A stretch of 64,000 nucleotides of DNA from an uncultured Sphaerochaeta sp. (lineage in GTDB: Bacteria > Spirochaetota > Spirochaetia > Sphaerochaetales > Sphaerochaetaceae). Position 1 is the first letter of the stretch; every line of letters starts with the position of its first letter. Shown here piece after piece: positions 17,801 through 26,822 of the stretch. Made by a program: the position numbers and the translations under genes. The notes below the pieces were generated by a model. It saw nothing but the letters and a program-made list of their open reading frames with translations, made no database searches and was not told the origin of the DNA. The stretch is taken from the NCBI RefSeq assembly GCF_963666015.1, contig NZ_OY762555.1, positions 2,046,001 to 2,110,000 of the forward strand, written 5' to 3'.

Positions 17801-18130
17801 CTATTCGTCACTCAACCCTTCAAGGGTCAAGACCGGGATCAGATGATAAGCAGGGACCTCGTAGGGATGACTCTCCAAGAGCGCCTCTACCACTGGGGCA
17901 GCAAATTCTTCATCAACCACCAATTCTAGACGCCACTCCCGCTCTTGTGCAAGCTCTCCTACCTGCCCAATGAAGGGAGATGAGCCTTGCAGAGGACGAA
18001 ATTGGCCGGTTCCTTGACTCTGGTAGCAACAGGAATCATAAGAGCCCATCTTTCCAGCTCCAGCTTTGAAGAGAGCCTCCTTTACTACCTCAAGATGAGA
18101 ATCAGGAACATAGGTTACCAGTATGTACAC
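17801..18130 (-). CDS. COG3323 (YqfO/NIF3 C-terminal-like) small protein
   Basis: 109 residues when started at the GTG at 18130, which has AAGGAG 7 nt upstream. The sequence follows the family closely: VTYVPDSHLEVVKEALFKAGAG, YDSCCYQSQGTGQFRP and SHPYEVPAYHLIPV. This CutA/PII-like fold occurs alone or inserted in NIF3 proteins, and its role is unknown. It is the first gene of the methionine operon (8 bp before DUF39), which hints at a metal- or sulfur-sensing function, an inference. The long N-terminal extension in the open frame would overlap pth and lacks any ribosome site. Confidence 0.8.
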   Translation of the reverse strand: MYILVTYVPDSHLEVVKEALFKAGAGKMGSYDSCCYQSQGTGQFRPLQGSSPFIGQVGELAQEREWRLELVVDEEFAAPVVEALLESHPYEVPAYHLIPVLTLEGLSDE

Positions 18131-18165
18131 CTTTTCTCTCCTTATATTTGTCAGTATGATAGGGT

Positions 18166-18696
18166 ATGGTAAGACTTCTGGTATTTCTCGGCAACCCTGG
18201 TAAAGCATATGAGAAAACACGGCACAATGTAGGCTGGATGGTTTGTGATTATACGTACCCAAAACTCTCTTGGTCACAGAAATTCAATGGGCTGATTGCC
18301 CAGGATGGGGGAACCAGGTTGCTTAAGCCGCATACATATATGAACGAAAGCGGCAAATCAGTTCGCTCTTGTATGGATTTCTTCTCCTATACAGCACAAG
18401 AAACACTGGTCATTCATGATGATCTAGAGCTTCCCTTTGGGACAGTCAGGATGCAAATGGGTGGAGGCCTCCAGGGACACAATGGATTGAAATCAATCAA
18501 GAGCCATATCAAAGACGAATTATTCCTTCGACTTCGCATTGGAATCGGAAGACCAAAGCATGGAACCGTTTCCTCCTTTGTCTTACAACGCTTCTCTCCT
18601 GACGAGGAGATTTCCCTTCCCTTGATTCTTGATTCAGCAAAACAAATGCTTAAAGACGACATTTCTACTCTTACTGTCACAAATACATTAGTCTAA
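18166..18696 (+). CDS. pth: Peptidyl-tRNA hydrolase
   Basis: 176 residues, slightly short for the family. It shows FLGNPGKAYEKTRHNVGW with the catalytic His, the MNESGKSV loop, and VIHDDLELPFGTVRMQMGGGLQGHNGLKS. It recycles peptidyl-tRNA dropped from ribosomes. It is divergent from the COG3323/methionine operon with only 35 bp between starts. No ribosome site is evident; TATGAT (18155-18160) ends 5 nt before the ATG, so a leaderless start is possible but its -35 is poor. Confidence 0.96.
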   Translation: MVRLLVFLGNPGKAYEKTRHNVGWMVCDYTYPKLSWSQKFNGLIAQDGGTRLLKPHTYMNESGKSVRSCMDFFSYTAQETLVIHDDLELPFGTVRMQMGGGLQGHNGLKSIKSHIKDELFLRLRIGIGRPKHGTVSSFVLQRFSPDEEISLPLILDSAKQMLKDDISTLTVTNTLV

Positions 18697-18720
18697 TAGC
18701 GTCCATTTCCCAAGAAAGTG

Positions 18721-18749
18721 GTTACAACCATGGCCACACGTGATATACT
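18721..18749 (+). promoter_or_regulatory. Candidate extended -10 promoter for the GH13-like gene
   Basis: GTTACA (18721-18726), 17-nt spacer, then TGATATACT giving an extended -10 (TATACT at 18744-18749). The start is predicted near 18756, 40 nt before the TTG at 18796. Confidence 0.5.
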
Positions 18750-18795
18750 TGGAGTACCATTATCAGGGATATAAACACCCTCAGGGAGGCGTGAT

Positions 18796-21700
18796 TTGAT
18801 TACACGTGATTTTCGTATTTCAGTTCGCACAAGGACTGAAATTGATTTTTTTCCAGCGTTGTTTCCGTCAGATACCGACCTTGGAGATCTCTATAAACAG
18901 GCAACTGAACTCGCCTACCTTTTCAATACGAAAGTAAAAGCAAAGGGAGGAAATGATTGGGTCTCCTCGGCAAAACTCCATGCCTCGGCCGTCCTGCATC
19001 AACTCTATCAGAGCGTCCTTTCCCACTACCTAAGTTACAGTGAACCTGATTTCTTTACCCGCCTGACCACATTGGTCAACAAGAACCATGCAGCCCAGGA
19101 AGTACTTGCATTCTACATGAAGGAGTTCCCATCCCCGCTCTTGGTCGAGCAGGGACTGCCACTTGAATACTTCTATGAGGAATCTCTTAGGGGCTATTTC
19201 ATTCATCAGGTCATGCAGGAAAACCCAGCACTCATGAAGGCAACCAAGCCATTCCTAGCCCCCGAAGGACTCTCCTTCCCCAAAGCCGCCCAAGCTGTCA
19301 CCGCTTTGATGGGGGGATATACCCTCTCCAGTGCATCAATGACCAATAGTGATGAGGACATCTTCTCCTTCCTCACCAGACCGGCAAAACTTTACCCTGA
19401 TTCCCTGACCGATCAGATCTCGTTCATCATAGAGACTTGGGGGGAACTGATTCCCCAACGTTTGAAGGAGTTGCTCCTGAAAGCAATCGATGTGGTCAAG
19501 GAGGAAGAGAAGCCACACTTTCCGGGAGATGGGGGAAGCCCGGTTATGGTCGTACCCGACTATACCCTCTACGACCAGGAGTATGAGGCATTCACTACCG
19601 ATCGGAATTGGATGCCCAATGTAATCATGCTTGCCAAATCCACCCTTGTATGGCTGGACCAGCTGACCAAGGAGTATGAATACCCTATTGATACATTGGA
19701 TAAGATTCCTGATCGAGAGCTCGATCATATTGCAGCCAGGGGCTTCACCGCACTCTGGCTTATCGGACTATGGGAAAGAAGTACCGCAAGCAAGAAAATC
19801 AAGAACCTCTGTGGCAACCCTGATGCGGAAGCCTCCGCGTACTCCTTGAAGAATTACGAGATTGCAGAGGTCATCGGAGGATGGCCTGCCTTGGACAACC
19901 TTCGAAAGCGGTGTGCCAGTCGAGGCATTAGGCTTGCCAGTGACATGGTTCCAAACCATTGTGGAATCGACGGAGATTGGGTCTTTGAACACAGCGAATT
20001 TTTTGTCCAGCAAAGTTATCCACCCTTCCCTTCCTATACCTATGATGGGCCAAATCTTTCTGCGCACCCGGATATTGAGATTAAGCTGGAGGATCATTAC
20101 TACGATCGCAGTGATGCTGCAGTAACCTTCAGAAGAAGAGATCTGAGAAATGGACACACCACCTACATCTTCCATGGCAATGATGGCACTTCGATGCCCT
20201 GGAACGATACTGCACAGCTGGATTTTCTCAATCCGGTAACACGAGAGGCGGTCTATCAACAAATAAAGCATGTTGCCAGCAACTTTCCCATTATCCGCTT
20301 TGATGCTGCAATGACGTTGGCAAAGAAACACATCCAACGACTATGGTATCCCAAACCGGGCTACGGAGGAGATATCGCCGGGCGTGCTCACTATGGTATG
20401 GATGAGGCTGAGTTCAACCGTCAAATCCCCAAGGAGTTCTGGCGAGAGGTGGTGGACAGGATAAATGAGGAATTGCCAGATACACTGTTGCTTGCAGAAG
20501 CGTTCTGGATGATGGAAGGGTATTTTGTCCGTACTCTGGGAATGCATCGCGTGTATAACAGCGCATTTATGAACATGCTCAAGAACCAGGAGAACCAGAA
20601 GTATCGTGAGACCATTAAGAATACACTCAACTTCGACCCTGAGATCCTTAAACGGTTCGTAAACTTCATGAACAACCCAGATGAAGAAACTGCCATCGCC
20701 CAGTTTGGGGATGGAGATAAGTATTTTGGTGTATGTACCTTGCTGGTAACCATGCCAGGACTTCCTATGTTCGGCCACGGACAGGTTGAAGGATATCGGG
20801 AGAAATACGGCATGGAATATCGTCGTGCATACTGGGATGAAACACCCAACGAATACTTGTTAGGTGAGCATTATCGGAGAATCTTCCCACTCCTGAAAAA
20901 ACGATACCTTTTCAGTGGCGTTGACAATTTCCAGCTCTTCGATCTTTATCGAGATGGAGAGGTGCAACATTCAGCATTCTGCTATGTGAATGGAACGGAA
21001 CATGAGCGAGTTCTAATTCTTTATAATAACCAGTATGAAGTAGTGGAAGGTTGGATAAAATCCTCAGCTCCAAAAGTAAAAAAATCAAACGGGGACAAGT
21101 CCCTTGAGGAAGTCAGTCTTGCTGAGGCTTTGAACTTGACAGTGGGAGGAAGGCGGTACGTTATCACGGACTCTTTCAGCGATGGCCTAACCTATATGAA
21201 ACCATCCCTCAAGGTCTTCGACGAGGGATTCTTTGTACACCTCCGTGGTTTTGAGACCAAGGTATACCTGAATATCCGGGAAGTTGAGGACACTGATGGA
21301 ATCTACTCTGCTCTGTATGAACAGATGGGAGATTCAGGCATTGCAAACTTTGAACAGGAAATCCTTGCACTCAGGCTCAAACCAGTCTACAAGGCAATGG
21401 ATCACTTCCTTTCTCCTTCCTTCCACAAGCAGATCAAACAGCTGATGAAAGGAAAAGCAACCAGCAAAACAGAACGTACACTCATTCTCTTGTTGGCAGA
21501 AGCATATACACACCTCTCAGCAGTTGTGGAAAACCTACACCCCGAGGCTCAAAAGTCACTACCTTCCCTTCCCAGGGAAATAAGCCCAAGTTCCATGCTT
21601 GAGGAAATCCAGAGAATGAGTTCTCTCTTCAACAAGGAAGAGAACAGACTCTTCTTGCAAGGAACCAGGATTCTTGATGAGATGGAATCAGTCATGGCTG

Positions 21701-22137
21701 CAGCGCTCTTCCTGAAGCCTTTCCTCAGTGAGGATGCAACCATAAGCGATGCAATGGTGGCAAGTGACAAGCTGTTGCTCTCCCGTTTCTTCTCCAAACA
21801 ACTGTGTGAGGCTGGTTTTGAACAGGAACTTGCAAGAAAGGCGTGCCACAGTGCGGCCATCCTAGCAGCCAGTGCGCATATGGTCCACGATATTGAGGAT
21901 GACCCAAGGAAGATCTTGGCCACACTGTTTGAAGATCCTTCTCTCAGAACGTACGCCCAGGTTAACGAGCACCAAGGGGTGACCTGGTACACCAAGGAGG
22001 CAATGCAAGAGATCATCTATCTTTCCGCTCTCTCCCTTGCAATTCATAAGGGTATGATCAATGCACAGGAGTATGTAAAAACCTTGATGGATGCAGAGAC
22101 GGAAGCACTCTATAAACTTGATCGGCTTTTAGGGTAA
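18796..22137 (+). CDS. Very large GH13-like (alpha-amylase superfamily) protein with altered fourth motif
   Basis: 1113 residues. The TTG at 18796 is chosen for GGGAGG at 18784-18789. About 250 residues of unknown helical N-terminal sequence precede a GH13-type barrel (about 270-780). Motif I is SDMVPNHCG (Asp383, His388), motif II IIRFDAAMT (nucleophile Asp503), motif III LLLAEAFW (acid/base Glu568). Motif IV reads MNNPDEE, so Asp629 is kept but the usual preceding His is Pro. A C-terminal region of about 300 residues (from 820) is helical and unassigned. There is no signal peptide, so it is presumably cytoplasmic. Substrate is unknown; a glycogen- or maltooligosaccharide-type alpha-glucan is the default guess. 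Confidence 0.85.
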   Translation: MITRDFRISVRTRTEIDFFPALFPSDTDLGDLYKQATELAYLFNTKVKAKGGNDWVSSAKLHASAVLHQLYQSVLSHYLSYSEPDFFTRLTTLVNKNHAAQEVLAFYMKEFPSPLLVEQGLPLEYFYEESLRGYFIHQVMQENPALMKATKPFLAPEGLSFPKAAQAVTALMGGYTLSSASMTNSDEDIFSFLTRPAKLYPDSLTDQISFIIETWGELIPQRLKELLLKAIDVVKEEEKPHFPGDGGSPVMVVPDYTLYDQEYEAFTTDRNWMPNVIMLAKSTLVWLDQLTKEYEYPIDTLDKIPDRELDHIAARGFTALWLIGLWERSTASKKIKNLCGNPDAEASAYSLKNYEIAEVIGGWPALDNLRKRCASRGIRLASDMVPNHCGIDGDWVFEHSEFFVQQSYPPFPSYTYDGPNLSAHPDIEIKLEDHYYDRSDAAVTFRRRDLRNGHTTYIFHGNDGTSMPWNDTAQLDFLNPVTREAVYQQIKHVASNFPIIRFDAAMTLAKKHIQRLWYPKPGYGGDIAGRAHYGMDEAEFNRQIPKEFWREVVDRINEELPDTLLLAEAFWMMEGYFVRTLGMHRVYNSAFMNMLKNQENQKYRETIKNTLNFDPEILKRFVNFMNNPDEETAIAQFGDGDKYFGVCTLLVTMPGLPMFGHGQVEGYREKYGMEYRRAYWDETPNEYLLGEHYRRIFPLLKKRYLFSGVDNFQLFDLYRDGEVQHSAFCYVNGTEHERVLILYNNQYEVVEGWIKSSAPKVKKSNGDKSLEEVSLAEALNLTVGGRRYVITDSFSDGLTYMKPSLKVFDEGFFVHLRGFETKVYLNIREVEDTDGIYSALYEQMGDSGIANFEQEILALRLKPVYKAMDHFLSPSFHKQIKQLMKGKATSKTERTLILLLAEAYTHLSAVVENLHPEAQKSLPSLPREISPSSMLEEIQRMSSLFNKEENRLFLQGTRILDEMESVMAAALFLKPFLSEDATISDAMVASDKLLLSRFFSKQLCEAGFEQELARKACHSAAILAASAHMVHDIEDDPRKILATLFEDPSLRTYAQVNEHQGVTWYTKEAMQEIIYLSALSLAIHKGMINAQEYVKTLMDAETEALYKLDRLLG

Positions 22138-22188
22138 TCCCTACGGTTTGATTGACTTGCCAGAGTTGTTAAGATACTCTTGGAAACT

Positions 22189-23436
22189 ATGAAGACGTGG
22201 ATTAGTTATTTAGCTGCAACAGCCTTGGCGCTGGCTGCAACCCTATTATTCGGGGATTCGACTGTTTTTCAGCAGCTGACGTACACCATCACTGCCCTGT
22301 TGGTACAATTGGGTGGCTTTGTCTTGATTCCCTTGGTATTCTTCGGATTTTCTTCGGGTATTGCTTCCCTGAGAAAGGATAGTAAAGGATTTGTCTTCAG
22401 TCGGACGACCATCCTCTGGAGTCTATTCTCCACACTGTTGCTCGCCATTTCTGGAGCAGTCGTGTTTAGGTTTTTCCCCACCTACTTCCCAGCAAGCAGT
22501 AGCGCAGGGTCTGATGCAACGGCCCTTTCAGTCCTTGCTCCGCAGTCCTTGTCCACACTCTTTGAGTCATTGCTCCCGATCAATCCATTTTACACATTGG
22601 CAAGTGCTGAAAGTTTCCTACTTCCAGTAATTATCATAGCCTTGGTTTTTGGATACTTCCTGAAGCCGAATGTTGAAGTAATCCGACCAGCCTATGTGAC
22701 AATGAACTCCTTGAGTGAGACGATGTTCCGACTGACCCGGTCGTTTGCCAACCTAGGCCATCTCTTTGTCTTCTTTGCTGCTTCCTACTGGTTCAGCCAC
22801 CTACAACAGGAAGGAACCATCTTTGTTGCTGGAAGATTCCTGCTGATGTTACTGGGTTCCACGTTTGCCGTACTCCTTTTTATACTGCCCTTGCTGTTTG
22901 CCATTGCAACCCGATTCAAGGTAAATCCATATCAGGTTCTCTATCGAATGCTGGCTCCGGCATTAGCAGCACTCTTTAGTGGAAGTATCTTCTTCTCCAC
23001 CCCGATCAGCATTCCACTCTCCAGACATAATCTCGGATGCCAGAAACGGGTCAGTGCTACTGCCTTCCCCCTCTACACGCTTATCGGGAGGGGAGGGTCG
23101 GCTATGATCGCGACCTTGAGCATTCTCAGCCTGTTGTATGCTTCAACGGCAACAATGCCTACTGACAAGGTCATCCTCATCGTTGCACTCACCAGTGCAA
23201 TGTTCTCCTTTGCCAGCCCTCTGTATCTTGGTTATGAGGTATTCTTCATCTCCATCATAGCCCTGCAATTCCTGAAGATTGATCTTTATGGTGCTGAAAT
23301 GACTTTGATAGCCCTTATGCCAATACTTAATGGTCTGGGAATTCTCATTGATGCTTATATTGCTGCTTTTGGAGCTACGTATACTTGTCACAGGATGGGA
23401 GTATTGCTTGAAAGTGCCTACCGGGACATTCAGTAA
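22189..23436 (+). CDS. Dicarboxylate/amino-acid:cation symporter (DAACS family)
   Basis: 415 residues with eight or more hydrophobic segments. The family-typical hairpin and substrate region appear as FFSTPISIPLSRHNLGCQKR and LYTLIGRGGSAM, with a C-terminal helix containing LNGLGILIDAYIAAFGATYTC, comparable to the last-helix binding residues of GltPh/SdcS transporters. It imports glutamate, aspartate or C4-dicarboxylates with Na+ or H+. The ATG at 22189 is preferred to a TTG at 22180; the ribosome site is weak. It follows the GH13-like gene by 51 bp and precedes an unknown membrane gene by 6 bp. Confidence 0.85.
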   Translation: MKTWISYLAATALALAATLLFGDSTVFQQLTYTITALLVQLGGFVLIPLVFFGFSSGIASLRKDSKGFVFSRTTILWSLFSTLLLAISGAVVFRFFPTYFPASSSAGSDATALSVLAPQSLSTLFESLLPINPFYTLASAESFLLPVIIIALVFGYFLKPNVEVIRPAYVTMNSLSETMFRLTRSFANLGHLFVFFAASYWFSHLQQEGTIFVAGRFLLMLLGSTFAVLLFILPLLFAIATRFKVNPYQVLYRMLAPALAALFSGSIFFSTPISIPLSRHNLGCQKRVSATAFPLYTLIGRGGSAMIATLSILSLLYASTATMPTDKVILIVALTSAMFSFASPLYLGYEVFFISIIALQFLKIDLYGAEMTLIALMPILNGLGILIDAYIAAFGATYTCHRMGVLLESAYRDIQ

Positions 23437-23442
23437 GACGCC

Positions 23443-24216
23443 ATGGGAAAGAATCTACGCTTCGTATTTCTGGGAATCCAATCTATCATTACCCTAATAC
23501 TCTCCATTACGATTATCCATGCAATGGTGAGCTCATTACAGCAACAACAGGGTGTCTGGTCCACAGCCCAGTCCCATCTTCTTCCTTCCTTGATCCATCT
23601 CTGGGTTGCTCTGATAGCTGCGCTTTTGCTCTGCTTTTTTTATAGGGCAAATATTGGGGCTGAGGCACGGGTACTCCCCCTGCTGCTTCTCACGATCAGC
23701 TTGGGGAATGTAAAAATTCTTCCTGCATATCAGGCACTCACGCAGATTTTCATCATCAGCCCAATGACCATCTCAGTCATCTATCACTTCTCTCTGCTAT
23801 TCTCATCATTTCTCTTTCTTGCTTCCGGTATTTTCCAACAGACCATCAACCCTGCAAAGCTCTGGCAGTACTCCTTCTTCGGTGCGGCCAGTGCCTTGAT
23901 GCTCTCCATCCTTGTTCCGGTATCGGTCAACAGCCCTTCCTACCTATGGGAAGCAAAAGTCACCAACAGTATCTTCTTGGGAATCTGTATTCTGATCAAT
24001 GTATTGGCAGTGATAACCTTTCTGATCACCATGTTTGAAGAGCACTTCAGCAGACAGAATTTTTCACGCTGTCTGGCATTTATTTTAATGATCGTGGGAA
24101 ACGCCATGGTAACCATTAGCCAGAACACCTTGTTCAACTTCCTTGGCCTAGCGCTCTATGTTGCAGGAACAAGCACCCTGATCCTAGTTACCAGGACGTA
24201 CCACATCTGGACGTAG
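23443..24216 (+). CDS. Hypothetical polytopic membrane protein
   Basis: 257 residues with about seven hydrophobic segments (near 8-28, 50-68, 76-96, 105-128, 138-160, 170-195, 215-250). No charged motif or family signature was recognised. It starts 6 bp after the symporter stop, so the two are probably co-transcribed, but that alone does not show it is a transport subunit. It converges with the aldo/keto reductase gene, leaving 2 bp between stops. Confidence 0.75.
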   Translation: MGKNLRFVFLGIQSIITLILSITIIHAMVSSLQQQQGVWSTAQSHLLPSLIHLWVALIAALLLCFFYRANIGAEARVLPLLLLTISLGNVKILPAYQALTQIFIISPMTISVIYHFSLLFSSFLFLASGIFQQTINPAKLWQYSFFGAASALMLSILVPVSVNSPSYLWEAKVTNSIFLGICILINVLAVITFLITMFEEHFSRQNFSRCLAFILMIVGNAMVTISQNTLFNFLGLALYVAGTSTLILVTRTYHIWT

Positions 24217-24218
24217 AT

Positions 24219-25073
24219 TCAGCTAAATAGCGGAGTAATCGCCTCTTCCTTCACCAATACTTTCATCTCCTCATCACTTGGCTTTCTGATCATCTCCTGT
24301 GCTGCATTGAGAATATGAGGCAAGATGCGAATATCACCAGTACTGTTCAGGAATACCTGCTCATTGGAAAGAACCCAATGGACTGCTTTCTGGATGGAAG
24401 CCTCATCGGTAAGAGGATCATACCAAGTAGCATACATCTTCTCCTTGTCACCAAGCTCTCCCCGTGCAAGGCTCTTGATGGTCTGTACTGCAATATCTCT
24501 CTCCTTACATACCTCAAAAAGCTTTTTGGTTTGCTCCCTGTAGAGCAAATTCTGCATCATGGTATAATTGTAGGGCAGGAGAACTGAATCGAAATCATAG
24601 ATTTCCAGACTTCTCAGATGTGCTGAAGGAGCTTCAACTCCATGCCCAGTTACTCCAATGAAACGGACCAATCCCTGCTTTTTTGCTTCAATGGCAGCCT
24701 CCAAGGCTCCCCCCTCGTTCATCGCTGTCTTCCACTCATCCGGTTCCACAAGATAGTGAAGCTGCCACAAATCAAGGTGATCGGTCTGGAGACGGGTGAG
24801 GGTCTCCTTCAACTCCGCCAAAGCCTCTTCCTTGGTGCGTTTATTGGTTTTTGAAGCCAGGAAAAAAGAGGAACGATGTTCTTTCATCCAAGGACCTATG
24901 CGCAACTCAGCATCTCCATAACTTCTTGCGGTATCAATATGGTTGATCCCGTTATCGAGCAAAAGACCCAATGTCTTATCAGCTTCCCTTTGGCTTACAT
25001 CCCAAAAGGCAGCAGCGCCAAAGAGCACCCTACTTGAGGTATGTCCGGTTTTTCCGAATGCTTTGTATTCCAT
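24219..25073 (-). CDS. Aldo/keto reductase
   Basis: 284 residues of the AKR barrel. The catalytic tetrad is visible as DTARSYGDAE (Asp and Tyr), LASKTNKR (Lys) and LWQLHYL (His). It starts at an ATG with GGGAGG upstream. The C-terminal part, with STGDIRILPHIL, fits the non-cofactor-specific YccK-like subgroup rather than Fe-S-containing AKRs. It reduces aldehydes or ketones with NAD(P)H; substrate not predictable. It lies downstream of gpmI but after the gpmI terminator, so probably has its own promoter. Confidence 0.92.
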   Translation of the reverse strand: MEYKAFGKTGHTSSRVLFGAAAFWDVSQREADKTLGLLLDNGINHIDTARSYGDAELRIGPWMKEHRSSFFLASKTNKRTKEEALAELKETLTRLQTDHLDLWQLHYLVEPDEWKTAMNEGGALEAAIEAKKQGLVRFIGVTGHGVEAPSAHLRSLEIYDFDSVLLPYNYTMMQNLLYREQTKKLFEVCKERDIAVQTIKSLARGELGDKEKMYATWYDPLTDEASIQKAVHWVLSNEQVFLNSTGDIRILPHILNAAQEMIRKPSDEEMKVLVKEEAITPLFS

Positions 25074-25096
25074 TGTTTCCTCCCTTTAGAAACACA

Positions 25097-25116
25097 ACAG
25101 GGCCCGAAGGCCCTGT
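25097..25116 (-). terminator. Terminator downstream of gpmI
   Basis: Inverted repeat ACAGGGCC / GGCCCTGT (25097-25116) with a TTCG tetraloop on the minus strand, followed by TGTGTTT. The UUCG-capped stem is very stable although the U tract is interrupted. It lies 21 bp past the gpmI stop and before the aldo/keto reductase start. Confidence 0.85.
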
Positions 25117-25137
25117 TTCACGATACCACAGATATAC

Positions 25138-26784
25138 TTATTTCACAGTGATAATACTTGGATCGTACTCGCTTGGAGCCTCATAGTCGAGCAGATTCAT
25201 GCAGGTCGCTGCAATGCTACTGATCCCAAGCCCACTCTTGAGCTCTGTCTCATACTCTCCTTGGTAGTTGCTATCACAGATGATGCATGGAACAGGATTG
25301 AGTGAGTGACTGGTCTTGGACTGAGGAGCACCATTCTCCTTGTACTTTACACTACCATCCTTGGCATGCTCAAACATGTCATCAGCATTCCCATGGTCGG
25401 CTGTGATCACCATCACGCCACCTGCTTCCATGACCGACTTGTAGATCCTACCAATCTGCAGGTCAAGACCTTCCATCGAGCAGACAACAGCCTGATAGTT
25501 CCCGGTATGGCCAACCATATCGCCATTGGGGAAGTTCAGTTTGATGAAGTCCCACTTACCGCTTTCAACCTCATCGATGACACGGTCAGCAATCTCAGCA
25601 CACTTCATCCAGGGACGTTCCTCAAAGGGGACGATATCACTAAGGATTTCTACATACTCTTCGAGGGTAGTGTCGAATTTCCCACTCTTGTTTCCATTGA
25701 AGAAGTAGGTTACATGTCCGAACTTCTGGGTCTCACTGATGGAGAACTGCTTCACCTTTGATGCACAGAGATACTCAGCAAGTGTCTTGTCTATTGCCGG
25801 AGGAGTTACCAGGAACTGGGCAGGGACATGCAAGTCCCCATCATACTCCATCATCCCTGCATACTCGACATCGGGTCGACGCTTGCGGTCAAATTCGGTG
25901 AGCTCCTCAGCCTCGAATGCCTTGGTAATCTCAAGAGCACGGTCTCCACGGAAGTTGAAGAGAATGACGCTGTCCCCATCCTCGATGGTTCCAACCGGCT
26001 TGTTTTCCTTTGCAATAACGAAAGGAGGCAGGTCCTGGTCGATAGCCTTTGACTCTTCACGCAGTACAGTAATAGCCTCATGAGCACTGTCAAACATTCG
26101 GCCTTCACCCAGTACATGGGTTTCCCAACCTTTCTTGACCATATTCCAGTTGGCATTGTAGCGGTCCATGGTGATAACCATTCTTCCACCGCCACTGGCA
26201 ATCTTTGCATCAAAACCTTCATCATTGATGCCCGCAAGGAACTCTTCAAACGGATCGAAGTAATCAAGGGCACTAAGTTCACCAACATCTCTTCCATCGA
26301 GTAGCGCATGCACACGAACCTTGGAGACACCTTCCTCTTTTGCCTGGAGAATCATTGCCTTGAGGTTGTCAATGTGAGAGTGCACATTCCCATCACTCAG
26401 CAAACCGATGAAATGGAGAGTAGATTCTTTCTCTTTTGCATTGTTTACCAGCTTCTTCCACGTAGGACCCTCATACATGGCACCTGTGGATATGGAAGCA
26501 TTGACTAGTTTTGCACCCTGTGCAAAAACCCTTCCACAACCCATTGCGTTGTGGCCTACCTCACTGTTACCCATATCATCATCTGAAGGAAGGCCAACAG
26601 CAGTACCATGGGCCTTGAGCTTGGTCCAAGGATTTGCCTTGTACAGCTTGTTCAGCGTTCCAGTCAATGCAGATGCAACTGCATCGCCTTCCTTGTATTT
26701 TCCGAAGCCTACGCCATCCATGATAACCAAGACTACTGGACCTTTGCGGGAAATCTTCCCCATTTTTTTCAATGCATCAACCAT
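25138..26784 (-). CDS. gpmI: 2,3-bisphosphoglycerate-independent phosphoglycerate mutase
   Basis: 548 residues, alkaline-phosphatase-superfamily enzyme that interconverts 3- and 2-phosphoglycerate using two Mn2+ ions. Seen are VLVIMDGVGFG (metal Asp), DDMGNSEVGHNAMGCGR (catalytic Ser), HALLDGRDV, NFRGDRA, NFPNGDMVGHTG and ITADHGNADDM with the metal ligands. GGAG precedes the ATG. Slightly longer than the usual 510 residues because of insertions (for example near FEEFLAGIND). It gives a standard glycolytic step. Confidence 0.97.
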   Translation of the reverse strand: MVDALKKMGKISRKGPVVLVIMDGVGFGKYKEGDAVASALTGTLNKLYKANPWTKLKAHGTAVGLPSDDDMGNSEVGHNAMGCGRVFAQGAKLVNASISTGAMYEGPTWKKLVNNAKEKESTLHFIGLLSDGNVHSHIDNLKAMILQAKEEGVSKVRVHALLDGRDVGELSALDYFDPFEEFLAGINDEGFDAKIASGGGRMVITMDRYNANWNMVKKGWETHVLGEGRMFDSAHEAITVLREESKAIDQDLPPFVIAKENKPVGTIEDGDSVILFNFRGDRALEITKAFEAEELTEFDRKRRPDVEYAGMMEYDGDLHVPAQFLVTPPAIDKTLAEYLCASKVKQFSISETQKFGHVTYFFNGNKSGKFDTTLEEYVEILSDIVPFEERPWMKCAEIADRVIDEVESGKWDFIKLNFPNGDMVGHTGNYQAVVCSMEGLDLQIGRIYKSVMEAGGVMVITADHGNADDMFEHAKDGSVKYKENGAPQSKTSHSLNPVPCIICDSNYQGEYETELKSGLGISSIAATCMNLLDYEAPSEYDPSIITVK

Positions 26785-26822
26785 TATGTTTAACTCCTTG
26801 TCATTTCCATTTCAGACCATAC

